Shown: positions 26,271-35,155 of the stretch, piece after piece | Layout: each line of letters starts with the position of its first letter | How positions within the stretch are numbered: the first letter of the stretch is position 1 | Source of the DNA: Ruegeria arenilitoris | GTDB taxonomy: Bacteria > Pseudomonadota > Alphaproteobacteria > Rhodobacterales > Rhodobacteraceae | Reading direction: 5' to 3' | Length of the DNA stretch: 64,000 nt | NCBI RefSeq assembly: GCF_013035315.1 | Contig: NZ_WQHP01000012.1 | Coordinates: 52,987 to 116,986 of the forward strand | The notes under the pieces: model-generated | Databases searched by the model: none | Told to the model about the DNA's origin: nothing | What the model saw: the letters and a program-made list of their open reading frames with translations, nothing else | Program-made: the position numbers and the translations under genes

Positions 26271-27581
26271 ATGAACCTGATGAAATCTCTCATCCCTGCC
26301 GCCGCGCTTGTCGCGCTGCCGCAGATGGGCCTTGCGCAAGAGGCCGCCGCCGGCGAGGCCGCGCTGCACACCAAGTATATCTTTACCACCTTGCTGTTCC
26401 TGATGGCAGGCTTTCTGGTCTTCTTCATGGCAGCAGGATTTGCCATGCTCGAAGGCGGTCTGGTGCGTTCCAAGAACGTGGCTATGCAAATGACCAAAAA
26501 CATCGCGCTTTTTTCCATTGCGGCGATCATGTACTGGCTGGTTGGCTTCAACACGATGTATCCGGGCGACTTCAATGGTTTCTTTGCCCTTGGCGGTCCA
26601 ACCGTACTTGATCCGGTTGGTGTTGACCCTGCCGAGGCTGCTTTGGACTATGCCTCGATCGGTTCGGACTTCTTCTTCCAGCTGGTCTTTGTGGCTGCAA
26701 CCGCGTCGATCGTGTCGGGTGCTGTGGCCGAACGCATCAAGCTGTGGCCCTTCCTGATCTTCGTCGTTGTACTGACCGGAATCATGTACCCGATCTCGGG
26801 GTCCTGGCAGTGGGGCGGCGGCTGGTTGTCTGAAGCTGGCTTCTCGGACTTCGCCGGTTCGACCGTTGTCCACTCGGTCGGTGGCTGGGCGGCTCTGGCA
26901 GGTGTGATTGTACTGGGCCCGCGTATCGGCAAATACAAGGACGGCAAAGTTCACCCGATGCCCGGTTCGAACCTGGCACTGGCAACCTTGGGTACGTTCA
27001 TCCTGTGGCTGGGTTGGTTCGGTTTCAACGGTGGCTCTCAGCTGGCGATGGGCACCGTAGGTGACGTAACCGACGTATCGCGCATTTTCGCCAACACCAA
27101 CATGGCCGCCGCTTCGGGTGCTGTTGCAGCTCTGATCCTAACCCAGGTTCTGTACAAGAAGCCGGACCTGACCATGGTGCTGAACGGCGCACTGGCCGGC
27201 CTGGTATCGATCACGGCCGAACCTCTGGCCCCGACTCTGTTTGGCGCTCTGTGGATCGGTGCCGTCGGCGGTGTCATCGTGGTCTTCGCAGTTCCAATGT
27301 TGGACAAGTTCAAGCTGGACGACGTCGTCGGCGCAATTCCGGTTCACCTGTTCGCAGGTATCTGGGGTACTATTGCCGTTATCTTCTACGGTGAGGCAAG
27401 CTTGATCACCCAGCTGACCGGTATCGTCGCCTACGGTGTCTTCACCTTCGTCGGCGCACTGATCCTGTGGACCATCCTGAAGATGGTTTTGGGCATCCGT
27501 GTCAGCGAGGAAGACGAGATCAACGGCCTCGATATGGCTGAACTGGGCATGGAAGCCTACCCTGAGTTCTCGAAGGGCTAA
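26271..27581 (+). CDS. amtB: Ammonium transporter
   Basis: The 436-residue Amt protein has a cleavable signal-like N-terminus (A-L-V-A-L-P-Q-M-G-L-A-Q) and eleven membrane helices. The pore twin histidines are visible in S-T-V-V-H-S-V-G-G-W near 207 and P-V-H-L-F-A-G-I-W-G near 358. The family pattern A-G-F-A-M-L-E-G-G-L-V-R is near 55. It conducts ammonium across the inner membrane and is blocked by unmodified GlnK, encoded just upstream. AGGAAG precedes the ATG. A strong terminator follows. Confidence 0.96.
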   Translation: MNLMKSLIPAAALVALPQMGLAQEAAAGEAALHTKYIFTTLLFLMAGFLVFFMAAGFAMLEGGLVRSKNVAMQMTKNIALFSIAAIMYWLVGFNTMYPGDFNGFFALGGPTVLDPVGVDPAEAALDYASIGSDFFFQLVFVAATASIVSGAVAERIKLWPFLIFVVVLTGIMYPISGSWQWGGGWLSEAGFSDFAGSTVVHSVGGWAALAGVIVLGPRIGKYKDGKVHPMPGSNLALATLGTFILWLGWFGFNGGSQLAMGTVGDVTDVSRIFANTNMAAASGAVAALILTQVLYKKPDLTMVLNGALAGLVSITAEPLAPTLFGALWIGAVGGVIVVFAVPMLDKFKLDDVVGAIPVHLFAGIWGTIAVIFYGEASLITQLTGIVAYGVFTFVGALILWTILKMVLGIRVSEEDEINGLDMAELGMEAYPEFSKG

Positions 27582-27604
27582 AACCCGAGTTAACCACTCG
27601 AAAG

Positions 27605-27630
27605 GCCGGGCGTTCGCGCCCGGCTTTTTT
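27605..27630 (+). terminator. Intrinsic terminator after amtB
   Basis: An 8-bp G+C stem (GCCGGGCG with CGCCCGGC) with a TTCG tetraloop is followed by TTTTTTGTTT. Confidence 0.9.
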
Positions 27631-27725
27631 GTTTGCCCGATTGTTCCCGATACAATCCCAATTCTTGACCCGGCTGTCGCCGCAAGCCATCCCATATGAG
27701 GAACTGCACAGTTTCGGAGAGCCCC

Positions 27726-28415
27726 ATGAAAACCATTGGTATTCTCGGCGGGATGTCAGCCGCATCGACACAGATCTATTATCGCGAACTTTGTGACCTG
27801 ACCCGGCAACGTCTTGGTGGGCTTCACTCACCCGAACTCCTGATCCGCTCGCTGGATTTTGCCGAGATCGAAGCGCTGCAAGTCAAAGGCAAATGGTCCG
27901 CCGCCGGTGAGATTCTGAACCGAGAAGCCAAAGCGCTTGAGAGCGGTGGTGCCGATATCCTCGTTCTCGCGACCAACACAATGCACAAACTAGCCGAACA
28001 GATGATGGACGGAGTATCCATCCCGCTGCTGCACATCGCAGACGCCACAGCAGAGGCGATCTGCGCGGCTGGCCTAAAGTCACCAGGCTTGATGGCAACC
28101 GCATTTACGATGCAGCAGAGCTTTTACACCGATCGCCTGCGCGCTACGGGTTTAACACCGATCCTGCCGTCAGAGGCGGATCAGAACACGACCCACCGGA
28201 TCATCTATGATGAGCTGTGCAAGGATATCGTGACACCCAAAAGCCAAGAGGCATATGTCGGGATCGCCCAGCGCTTGGTCGATGCGGGCGCAGATTGCCT
28301 GATCCTTGGCTGTACCGAAGTCGGAATGTTGTTGAACGCGGACAATGTGCCTTGTCCGGTGTTTGACACGACCCAGATCCACTGCAGAACGGTCTTGGAA
28401 ATGGCTTTGTCTTAG
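27726..28415 (+). CDS. Aspartate/glutamate racemase family protein (YgeA-type)
   Basis: The 229-residue product begins M-K-T-I-G-I-L-G-G-M-S. The family uses two active-site cysteines. Here the second is present in L-I-L-G-C-T-E-V near residue 195, while the first position is Thr in L-A-T-N-T-M-H near 80. From memory, E. coli YgeA has the same Thr/Cys pair with a limited substrate range, so this enzyme may act on one enantiomer only. It is cytoplasmic. GGAGAG precedes the ATG at 27726. It is a single-gene unit between two terminators. Confidence 0.88.
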   Translation: MKTIGILGGMSAASTQIYYRELCDLTRQRLGGLHSPELLIRSLDFAEIEALQVKGKWSAAGEILNREAKALESGGADILVLATNTMHKLAEQMMDGVSIPLLHIADATAEAICAAGLKSPGLMATAFTMQQSFYTDRLRATGLTPILPSEADQNTTHRIIYDELCKDIVTPKSQEAYVGIAQRLVDAGADCLILGCTEVGMLLNADNVPCPVFDTTQIHCRTVLEMALS

Positions 28416-28445
28416 CTTTCGTCACCGCCTAGGAGCCGAAAAAGA

Positions 28446-28472
28446 AAAGGCCGCGAGTGAACCGCGGCCTTT
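28446..28472. terminator. Bidirectional terminator between the racemase and aminotransferase genes
   Basis: A 10-bp perfect stem (AAAGGCCGCG with CGCGGCCTTT) with a 7-base loop has T-rich tails on both strands, stronger on the minus strand. Confidence 0.85.
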
Positions 28473-28494
28473 CTGAATAGAATTTCAAAGCGCG

Positions 28495-29679
28495 TCAGAC
28501 GCCCACATCGACAATCGCCTTTGCCAGAATCGGCACCGTGTTGGCGTTCAGGCCCGCGATGTTCAACCGGCTGTCACCGACCATATAGATACCGTGATCG
28601 GCGCGCAGCTTCTCGACAAGTTCCGGGGCTGCGCCCAGACGCGAGAACATGCCACGGTGTTGGGCGACGAAACCAAAGCGGTCAGACCCGCTAAGGCGTT
28701 GCAGTTCGTCGGCCAGTCGCTGACGCAGGCCCAGCATGGACAGGCGGATCTCTTCCAGTTCAGCCTTCCAATCGGCGCGCAGGGCTTCGTCGTTCAGGAT
28801 CGTGGTCACCACGCGGGCACCATGATCGGGCGGGAACGAGTAGTTCTGGCGATTCAGAAACGCCAAAGTCGCCTGATTCAGAGCCGTTTGTGAGGCATCG
28901 TCACTGATCGCCATCAGCAAACCGGTACGCTCGCGATAGACGCCGAAATTCTTCGAACAAGACGCCGCGATCAGGCAGCGTTTTACGGACGAAGCTACCA
29001 GGCGGGTCGCCTGCGCGTCTTCTTCCAGACCGTCGCCAAAGCCCTGATAGGCAATGTCGATCATCGCCACGAGGCCCTGCGCGTTGATGAGGTTCACGAC
29101 CTCTTGCCATTGCACCATGTTCAGGTTCGCGCCGGTCGGGTTGTGGCAGCATCCATGCAGCAGCACGACATCGCCCGCCTTGGCGGTTTTCAGGTCTTCA
29201 ATCATTCCATCGAAATCAACACCGCGGGTTTCACCGTCGAAATAACGGTACTGGACGGTCTCCATCCCCAGATAGCTCAGTATCGACAGGTGGTTCGGCC
29301 AAGTCGGGTTCGACACGAAGACGCGGGCCGAAGGGTTAGCCATGCGGATCATCTCGAACGCTTGCCGACACGCACCAGTGCCGCCCGGAGTCGCGACAGC
29401 GGCGATGTTGGCGCGCGGTACAGAGGTGCCAAGGATCAGGCCGATCATCGCGTCAGCATAGGCCGGGTCGCCAGCCAGCCCGGTATAGGCCTTGGATTCC
29501 TGTTCTTCCAGAATACGCTTTTCGGCCGCTTTCACGGCACGCATAACGGGGGTCACGCCCTCGGCATTCTTGTAGACGCCCACGCCCAGATCGATCTTCT
29601 GATCGCGCGGGTCTTCGCGGTACGCTTGCATTAGCGCCAGAATCTTGTCGGCGGGCTGCGGTTTGAGGTTCTCGAACAT
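28495..29679 (-). CDS. Class I aromatic/aspartate aminotransferase
   Basis: The 394-residue PLP enzyme belongs to the AspC/TyrB family. It begins M-F-E-N-L-K-P-Q-P-A-D-K, typical of this family. The substrate/PLP motifs are C-C-H-N-P-T-G-A-N near 178, D-I-A-Y-Q-G-F-G near 210 and the PLP-binding Lys in S-C-S-K-N-F-G-V-Y-R-E-R near 245. It transfers amino groups between aspartate or aromatic amino acids and 2-oxoglutarate in the cytoplasm; exact preference cannot be read from the sequence. Its ATG overlaps the sseA stop by one base (TGATG), with GGAGAG upstream, so the two are coupled. Confidence 0.92.
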   Translation of the reverse strand: MFENLKPQPADKILALMQAYREDPRDQKIDLGVGVYKNAEGVTPVMRAVKAAEKRILEEQESKAYTGLAGDPAYADAMIGLILGTSVPRANIAAVATPGGTGACRQAFEMIRMANPSARVFVSNPTWPNHLSILSYLGMETVQYRYFDGETRGVDFDGMIEDLKTAKAGDVVLLHGCCHNPTGANLNMVQWQEVVNLINAQGLVAMIDIAYQGFGDGLEEDAQATRLVASSVKRCLIAASCSKNFGVYRERTGLLMAISDDASQTALNQATLAFLNRQNYSFPPDHGARVVTTILNDEALRADWKAELEEIRLSMLGLRQRLADELQRLSGSDRFGFVAQHRGMFSRLGAAPELVEKLRADHGIYMVGDSRLNIAGLNANTVPILAKAIVDVGV

Positions 29680-30533
29680 CAGTTCTCTCCGGTTGCGACG
29701 GGCAGGGTCGGGAAGGCACCCCATTCAGCCCAGGAGCCGTCATAAAGCGAATGATCTTTCTTGCCCAAGCGCTCAAGCGCCAGGCTGAGGATCGCGGCAG
29801 TTACACCCGACCCGCAGGACGTGATCGCGGGTTTGGACAGGTCGACGCCAGCAGCCTCGAACACGGCGCGACACTCTTCGGGCGTCTTCATCGTACCGTT
29901 TGCGTTCAGCAGGTTTCCGAAAGGCACGTTGCGAGATCCCGGAATGTGACCCGAACGCAGGCCTTCGCGCGGTTCGGTCCCGGTTCCGGCAAAACGGTCG
30001 GCCGAGCGCGCGTCGATGATCTCGTGATCTGCCAGCTTGGCGGCTGCTGAGACTTGCGTCACATCACGGACCAGGTGGTTTTGAACCCGAACGGTCATGT
30101 GGCGGTCGCGGATCACCGGCGGCAGATCTTCAATCTCGCGCCCCTCAGACTGCCATTTTGGAAGACCGCCATCCAGAACGGCGATGTTTTCCTGACCCAT
30201 CAGGCGGAACAACCACCAGACACGCGCCGCTGACATCAGACCCGCCCCATCATAGACCACGACCTGATGGCCATCGCCCACGCCCATCGCCCGCAGGCGC
30301 GACATGAACTTCTCGACCGGAGGCGCCATATGCGGCAAGTCCGAACGGTGGTCCGAAATCTCGTCGATATCAAAGAATCGCGCACCGGGGATGTGTGCGG
30401 CGTCATATTCAGCCTTGGCGTCGCGCCGTTGCTGCGGCAAATACCATGACCCGTCCAGCACCCGCAGGTCCGGATCTTTCAGATGGGCGGCAAGCCATTC
30501 GGTAGAAACGAGGGTTTTCGGATCGTCCTGCAT
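29679..30533 (-). CDS. sseA: 3-mercaptopyruvate sulfurtransferase
   Basis: The 284-residue product has two rhodanese domains, and the second carries the catalytic Cys in T-S-C-G-S-G-V-T-A near residue 236. The C-G-S-G-V-T loop is the mercaptopyruvate-sulfurtransferase type rather than thiosulfate sulfurtransferase. Other family blocks are D-G-S-W-Y-L-P near 27 and H-I-P-G-A-R-F-F-D-I near 47. It moves sulfur from 3-mercaptopyruvate to acceptor thiols. GGGGAGG precedes the ATG at 30533. Coupling to an aminotransferase is sensible, because transamination of cysteine yields its substrate. Confidence 0.93.
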   Translation of the reverse strand: MQDDPKTLVSTEWLAAHLKDPDLRVLDGSWYLPQQRRDAKAEYDAAHIPGARFFDIDEISDHRSDLPHMAPPVEKFMSRLRAMGVGDGHQVVVYDGAGLMSAARVWWLFRLMGQENIAVLDGGLPKWQSEGREIEDLPPVIRDRHMTVRVQNHLVRDVTQVSAAAKLADHEIIDARSADRFAGTGTEPREGLRSGHIPGSRNVPFGNLLNANGTMKTPEECRAVFEAAGVDLSKPAITSCGSGVTAAILSLALERLGKKDHSLYDGSWAEWGAFPTLPVATGEN

Positions 30534-30690
30534 CAAAGCCTCCCCTGAGCGAGCTTGGATTTTCCCTATATGGGTCGGGCGAAACGTTCAAGTCACGCGG
30601 CAATTCAGAACCTTCAAGGGCCGCAGTTTTTTCCACCCATCTGTCCAGCGCGCTTGACAGACGGCATTCCGTGACGGACATCTGTGCCAC

Positions 30691-30870
30691 ATGGTTCCCA
30701 AAAGGCGCATGCCCGGCGGGATGAAAAGGGAATCCGGTGCGGCCTATTCTGCCAATTCCGGAACTGCCCCCGCAACTGTAAGCGGCGTATCACCCCATCA
30801 GGGCCACTGACCGAAAGGATCGGTTGGGAAGGCCGGGGACGATCTTAATCCGCGAGTCAGGAGACCTGCC
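30691..30870 (+). promoter_or_regulatory. Cobalamin (AdoCbl) riboswitch
   Basis: The conserved core elements appear in order. TGGTTCCC pairs with GGGAATCC, followed by the G-G-T-G-C-G turn, C-T-G-C-C-C-C-C-G-C-A-A-C-T-G-T-A, the B12 box G-C-C-A-C-T-G near 30803, GGGAAGGCC, and the closing C-C-G-C-G-A-G-T-C-A-G-G-A-G-A-C-C. Spacing fits the cobalamin riboswitch class. It lies about 70 bases before a CbiM-like cobalt permease. A short CCGTC/GACGG stem next to the AAGGAG of that gene may be part of the expression platform. Confidence 0.95.
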
Positions 30871-30941
30871 ATGCGCAAACCGGGCCTCGGCCCATATCAA
30901 CACATTTCTGCCGTCGGGTGTGACGGTAAGGAGAACACATT

Positions 30942-31619
30942 ATGCATATCGAACCGGGCGTCGTGAACGGCGCAAAACTTGCCTTGAGCTATGCCACCGC
31001 AGCCGGGGCAGGGCTGTACACGCTGAAACTGGTCTGGGACAACGTCAGACATAGCGGTCTTGCCAGCCTTGCCGCACGTTCTGCCCTGACAACCGGGCTG
31101 GTCTTCACCTTTTTCGAGGTCCTGCCTCATTTCCCAGTGGGCGTTTCAGAGGTTCACTTTATCTTGGGCTCGACCCTGTTTTTGCTGTTCGGGGCTGCCC
31201 CGGCTGCGATCGGCCTGGTTCTGGGTCTTTTTGTACAAGGCTTCTTTCTGGCGCCCTTCGATCTGCCCCAGTTCGGCATGAACATGACAACGCTGCTGGT
31301 GCCGCTGTTTGCCCTGCAGGCGCTGGCAAACCTCATTATCGCGCCGAATACGGTCTATGTTGATCTGAAGTATTCTCAGGCGCTGGCGCTTTCGACCGCC
31401 TATCAGGGCGGCGTTGTGCTATGGGTGGCGTTCTGGGCGTTCTACGGTCAAGGTTTTGGTGCCGAAAACATGACCGCCGTGGCCAGCTTTGGCAGCGCTT
31501 ACATGCTTGTCATCCTGGTTGAACCGCTGGCTGATCTTGCTTTTCTGGCGGCGGCAAAATCCATGAAAGGTCTGGAAAAGCTGGGCCTGTTTACGCCACG
31601 CCTTCTGAACGCGGCCTGA
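30942..31619 (+). CDS. CbiM-like cobalt transport permease
   Basis: The 225-residue product has six to seven membrane helices and starts M-H-I-E-P-G-V-V-N. In CbiM/NikM the N-terminal Met-His-Ile segment inserts into the protein and its His2 binds the metal; that segment is present here. Family length is about 220. AAGGAG precedes the ATG. The upstream cobalamin riboswitch ties it to cobalt/B12 supply. No CbiN, CbiQ or CbiO gene is adjacent, so it is either a solitary CbiM-type transporter or uses energising partners encoded elsewhere. I give no symbol because it diverges from classical CbiM beyond the N-terminus. Confidence 0.85.
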   Translation: MHIEPGVVNGAKLALSYATAAGAGLYTLKLVWDNVRHSGLASLAARSALTTGLVFTFFEVLPHFPVGVSEVHFILGSTLFLLFGAAPAAIGLVLGLFVQGFFLAPFDLPQFGMNMTTLLVPLFALQALANLIIAPNTVYVDLKYSQALALSTAYQGGVVLWVAFWAFYGQGFGAENMTAVASFGSAYMLVILVEPLADLAFLAAAKSMKGLEKLGLFTPRLLNAA

Positions 31620-31624
31620 ACACC

Positions 31625-31652
31625 TTGCGCCGCGTTACCCAGCGCGGCGCAA
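31625..31652. terminator. Hairpin shared by the convergent cbiM-like and DUF genes
   Basis: A 10-bp perfect stem (TTGCGCCGCG with CGCGGCGCAA) with an 8-base loop overlaps the last codons of the minus-strand gene. There is no T-run. Confidence 0.55.
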
Positions 31653-31904
31653 CCTGAAATGCTGTATGATCCCGATCACGCTGATGATGATCCAAAACCC
31701 TTCGATCAGCATCGACGCCAGATTGAAGTTTTGAACCAGAGAGCAAACGATCAGGACCGAGCCCAGCAGGTTGACCACCGGAAAGGCCAGATCATCCGAA
31801 TTCATCATCCGCATCTGGGTTCCGAAATAGGCGGCGACCACGATCAGCGCCCCGAGTGAGCCGATTGCGTCAACAATGGTCAGGTCGTTCAGAAAAGCGG
31901 CCAT
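31635..31904 (-). CDS. Small three-helix membrane protein (CBU_0592-like family)
   Basis: The 89-residue product has hydrophobic helices at about residues 10-28, 40-58 and 62-80. The motifs G-A-L-I-V-V-A-A-Y-F-G-T-Q and N-L-L-G-S-V-L-I match the CBU_0592-type conserved membrane proteins, whose function is unknown. It stands alone between the cbiM-like gene (convergent) and the XRE-cupin regulator (25 bases upstream, same strand), with which it may be co-transcribed. Confidence 0.8.
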   Translation of the reverse strand: MAAFLNDLTIVDAIGSLGALIVVAAYFGTQMRMMNSDDLAFPVVNLLGSVLIVCSLVQNFNLASMLIEGFWIIISVIGIIQHFRLRRAG

Positions 31905-31929
31905 GAAACGTAATCCCTGAGATTATAAT

Positions 31930-32493
31930 TTATCCACCCGAGGCCAGTTCGGTCGGTTGATTATAATGATGCATGTTCAAGAATGCGGCCCCATCTGCCC
32001 CTGCACGGTAACCATGTGGCAGGTCGGCGGCAAATCGCAGGCCCTGCCCGGCTGCCAACGGTACCCATTCACCGTCGCGCAGAATTTCAAGCGATCCGTG
32101 CAGAACGAACACCTCTTCGGTCACGCCCGTCGCGTGGGGGGGCGACTCATGGCTCTGGTTCGGGGCAAGGTCCACGTGGAACGTTTCGGCGCGCAGGGCG
32201 GGATCGAAAGGAAAAACAATCTTGACCTCGATACTGCCGGGAAAGGTCACGGTGCGGAAAACGTCGGGGGCGGCGGTATCGCGCAGGGTGTCGGACCCGA
32301 TCAAGGCGCTTAGCGGCAGCTGAAACCCTTTTGCAATTTTCCACAGGGTCGCGATGGTCGGGCTCGATTCGCCCCGTTCGATCTGGCCCAGCATCGCTTT
32401 GCTGACACCGGTCATCTCAGCCACTTTGGACAGGCTCAGCCCTGCGGCCGCGCGCACATCGCGTAGTTTCAGCGTAATTTCGTCCGGTGCCAT
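31930..32493 (-). CDS. XRE-family regulator with C-terminal cupin domain
   Basis: The 187-residue product has an N-terminal helix-turn-helix (about residues 8-62; L-S-L-S-K-V-A-E-M-T-G-V-S and L-G-Q-I-E-R-G-E-S-S-P-T) and a cupin ligand domain (about 105-180; P-P-H-A-T-G-V-T-E-E-V-F-V-L-H-G and the later L-P-H-G-Y). This HTH-XRE-cupin class usually senses small molecules such as amino acids or polyamines. The ATG at 32493 gives the family length; upstream extension has no sense. A perfect palindrome 28-60 bases upstream is probably its operator. It is divergent from ilvD, which suggests control of ilvD, itself, or both. Confidence 0.9.
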   Translation of the reverse strand: MAPDEITLKLRDVRAAAGLSLSKVAEMTGVSKAMLGQIERGESSPTIATLWKIAKGFQLPLSALIGSDTLRDTAAPDVFRTVTFPGSIEVKIVFPFDPALRAETFHVDLAPNQSHESPPHATGVTEEVFVLHGSLEILRDGEWVPLAAGQGLRFAADLPHGYRAGADGAAFLNMHHYNQPTELASGG

Positions 32494-32520
32494 CTTGTAA
32501 TCTCTCGAATCGTCTTGTGC

Positions 32521-32553
32521 GTTATAGCGCACATGTGGTACGTGCGCTATAAC
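32521..32553. promoter_or_regulatory. Perfect palindrome, candidate operator for the XRE-cupin regulator/ilvD
   Basis: GTTATAGCGCAC and GTGCGCTATAAC form a 12-bp perfect inverted repeat around a 9-base spacer, in the divergent intergenic region (28 bases from the regulator start, 47 from ilvD). Confidence 0.75.
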
Positions 32554-32599
32554 GTACACATCCCGAATATCGCAACCGGGGAAAAAGGGAAACAGCATC

Positions 32600-34432
32600 A
32601 TGCCAATGTACCGATCCAGAACCTCTACCCATGGCCGCAACATGGCCGGTGCCCGTGGCCTGTGGCGTGCCACCGGTATGCAGGATGATGATTTCGGCAA
32701 GCCGATCATCGCCATCGTCAATTCGTTCACCCAATTCGTCCCGGGCCACGTCCACCTGAAGGATTTGGGCCAGATGGTTGCGCGCGAGGTCGAAGCCGCA
32801 GGTGGTGTTGCGAAAGAATTCAACACGATCGCAGTAGATGACGGCATCGCCATGGGTCATGACGGGATGCTGTATTCACTGCCCTCGCGCGAGGTCATCG
32901 CGGATTCAGTCGAGTATATGGTCAACGCCCACTGCGCAGACGCGATGGTCTGTATCTCGAACTGTGACAAGATCACTCCAGGTATGCTGATGGCTGCCAT
33001 GCGCCTGAACATCCCGGCGATCTTTGTCTCGGGCGGCCCGATGGAGGCCGGTAAAATCGACATCGCGGATCTGGACGTGAAAAAAGTCGATCTGGTCGAT
33101 GCGATGGTTGCTGCAGCGGATGACAAATACACCGACGAGCAGGTCAAACACATTGAGGAAAACGCCTGTCCGACCTGCGGGTCGTGCTCGGGCATGTTCA
33201 CCGCGAACTCGATGAACTGTCTGGCCGAGGCACTGGGTCTGGCGCTACCGGGCAACGGCTCAACGCTCGCTACGCATGCCGACCGCAAGAACCTGTTCCT
33301 TGAAGCCGGTCGCCGCATCGTCGAGATCACCAAGCGCCACTACGATCTGGACGAAAAAGGCTTCCTGCCGCGCGAGATCGCCACGTTCGATGCGTTTGAG
33401 AACGCAATGAGCCTGGATATCGCCATGGGCGGGTCGACCAACACTGTTTTGCACCTACTGGCCATCGCGCACGAGGGTGAGGTGCATTTCACCATGTCCG
33501 ACATGGACCGCCTCAGCCGCAAGGTTCCCTGTCTGTGTAAAGTCGCACCCAATACCGAGAATGTGCACATGGAGGACGTCCACCGCGCCGGTGGCATCTT
33601 CTCGATCCTCGGTGAGCTCAGCCGCGCCGGACTGCTGCACGAACACTGCAACACCGTTCACTCGGCCACGATGGGTGAGGCTATTGCGAACTGGGATATC
33701 AAAGTCGCCAATAACCCAGCCGCGCAAGAACTGTTCAAGGCAGCCCCGGGCGGCGTGCGCACGACGCAGGCCTTCAGCCAGTCCAACCGGTACAAAGATC
33801 TGGACACTGATCGCGAGGGCGGCGTGATCCGGTCCAAAGAGCACGCCTTTAGCCAGGACGGCGGTCTGGCGGTTCTGTTCGGAAACATCGCCCGCGACGG
33901 CTGCATCGTCAAAACGGCCGGTGTAGATGAGAACATCCTGAAGTTCACCGGCTCGGCCTATGTGTGCGAAAGCCAGGATCAAGCGGTCAACGACATCCTG
34001 ACGGGCAGGGTCAAAGAGGGCGACGTGGTGGTGATCCGCTACGAAGGCCCGCGAGGCGGTCCGGGGATGCAGGAAATGCTGTACCCGACCTCGTATCTGA
34101 AATCCAAAGGTCTGGGTAAAGCCTGCGCCCTGCTGACCGACGGCCGATTCTCGGGCGGAACCTCGGGCTTGTCGATCGGCCACGTCTCTCCTGAGGCTGC
34201 CGAGGGTGGCGAAATCGGACTGGTCAAAAATGGCGACAAGATCGAGATCGACATCCCCAACCGGACCATTCATTTGGCCGTTTCCGATGAAGAACTCGCC
34301 GCGCGCCGTGAAGAGCAGGATGAAAAGGGTTGGGTGCCAGTAGCACCACGCAAGCGCAAGGTGTCCACCGCGCTCAAGGCCTATGCCAAGCTGACGACCA
34401 GCGCGGCCAAAGGGGCTGTGCGCCAGCTCTGA
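32600..34432 (+). CDS. ilvD: Dihydroxy-acid dehydratase
   Basis: The 610-residue product has the Fe-S cysteine motifs [11 protein letters not shown] near residue 122 and [11 protein letters not shown] near 194. The C-terminal substrate Ser region is [10 protein letters not shown] near 515. It dehydrates dihydroxy-isovalerate and dihydroxy-methylvalerate in valine and isoleucine synthesis. Length is standard. AAAGGGAAA precedes the ATG. It stands apart from other ilv genes. The divergent XRE-cupin gene and palindrome upstream suggest local regulation, which I have not seen described. Confidence 0.96.
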   Translation: MPMYRSRTSTHGRNMAGARGLWRATGMQDDDFGKPIIAIVNSFTQFVPGHVHLKDLGQMVAREVEAAGGVAKEFNTIAVDDGIAMGHDGMLYSLPSREVIADSVEYMVNAHCADAMVCISNCDKITPGMLMAAMRLNIPAIFVSGGPMEAGKIDIADLDVKKVDLVDAMVAAADDKYTDEQVKHIEENACPTCGSCSGMFTANSMNCLAEALGLALPGNGSTLATHADRKNLFLEAGRRIVEITKRHYDLDEKGFLPREIATFDAFENAMSLDIAMGGSTNTVLHLLAIAHEGEVHFTMSDMDRLSRKVPCLCKVAPNTENVHMEDVHRAGGIFSILGELSRAGLLHEHCNTVHSATMGEAIANWDIKVANNPAAQELFKAAPGGVRTTQAFSQSNRYKDLDTDREGGVIRSKEHAFSQDGGLAVLFGNIARDGCIVKTAGVDENILKFTGSAYVCESQDQAVNDILTGRVKEGDVVVIRYEGPRGGPGMQEMLYPTSYLKSKGLGKACALLTDGRFSGGTSGLSIGHVSPEAAEGGEIGLVKNGDKIEIDIPNRTIHLAVSDEELAARREEQDEKGWVPVAPRKRKVSTALKAYAKLTTSAAKGAVRQL

Positions 34433-34472
34433 TACAGCAGTTTCCAAGCTGTGAAACCTGACATAGGTTAAG

Positions 34473-34499
34473 GGCCTCGCTATGCGCAATAGCGGGGCC
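34473..34499 (+). terminator. Terminator after ilvD
   Basis: An 11-bp stem with one G-U pair (GGCCTCGCTAT with ATAGCGGGGCC) has a 5-base loop and is followed by TCGTTTCGTTT. Confidence 0.75.
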
Positions 34500-34534
34500 T
34501 CGTTTCGTTTGAGCGGCTGTTGTGGTGATAGAAA

Positions 34535-34987
34535 ATGACAATCTGGCGTCCACATAACGGGATCCGTGTCAAAGCCATTGGCCTGCTTTGGCAAGGGCAC
34601 CGACTGCTCGTGGCCGATGTTCACGATGACTCCAATATTTTGAAAGGTGTGCGCCCGCTGGGCGGAAGCGTCGAGTTTGGCGAGACTTGGCAAGACGGGC
34701 TGAAGCGCGAATTTCGCGAAGAACTTGGTGTGGAAATCGAGATCTCAAGCGCGCCGCTTGTACTCGAAAACATCTACACCCACGAAGGCGCGCCGGGTCA
34801 TGAGATCATTTTCGCCGCAGACGTAACCCTTGCACATTCGGAGGAATTGCCCGATGCGCCCATCACCTTTCGCGAAGACAACGGGATCGTCAGCACGGCC
34901 AATTGGCGAGACATCCATACGTTGGATACGAGCGACGGACCGCAGCTTTTTCCCAACGGCCTCAAGCAACTCCTGATTTCGGACTGA
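34535..34987 (+). CDS. NUDIX hydrolase
   Basis: The 150-residue product contains a full Nudix box from Gly43 to about residue 66: G-G-S-V-E-F-G-E-T, then R-E-F-R-E-E-L-G-V-E with the metal-binding R-E-x-x-E-E. It hydrolyses a nucleoside diphosphate linked to some other group; the substrate cannot be read from the box. It is a single gene after the ilvD terminator and is followed by a large perfect hairpin. No strong ribosome-binding site is seen before the ATG. Confidence 0.9.
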   Translation: MTIWRPHNGIRVKAIGLLWQGHRLLVADVHDDSNILKGVRPLGGSVEFGETWQDGLKREFREELGVEIEISSAPLVLENIYTHEGAPGHEIIFAADVTLAHSEELPDAPITFREDNGIVSTANWRDIHTLDTSDGPQLFPNGLKQLLISD

Positions 34988-35051
34988 AGCACAAAAGAGA
35001 CCCTCCCGCGCCCGATCCGCGCCATCGGCTGCGCCGCTGCCACGTTCGGCC

Positions 35052-35090
35052 TTGGGCCCGGCGCCGCGCATCGCGCGGCGCCGGGCCCAA
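35052..35090. repeat. Very long perfect G+C hairpin
   Basis: A 17-bp perfect stem starts TTGGGCCCGGCGCC, extendable to 18 bp, around a 3-5 base loop. It lies between the convergent NUDIX and sulfotransferase genes. There is no T-run on either side. A second small stem (ATGTCTC with GAGACAT, loop GTCA) lies at 35100-35117. Confidence 0.85.
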
Positions 35091-35155
35091 CCAGAGAAGA
35101 TGTCTCGTCAGAGACATTGACGATGGGCGGGAGCCACTGACTGCCTGTTGAAGAG

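Noticed and set aside
25788..26954. Minus-strand frame of 388 codons across glnK-amtB
   Set aside because: It spans two real plus-strand genes and their gap, has His/Arg-rich nonsense composition and no ribosome-binding site.
33455..34693. Minus-strand frame of 412 codons opposite ilvD
   Set aside because: Shadow of ilvD; continues past the ilvD terminator without any start signal.
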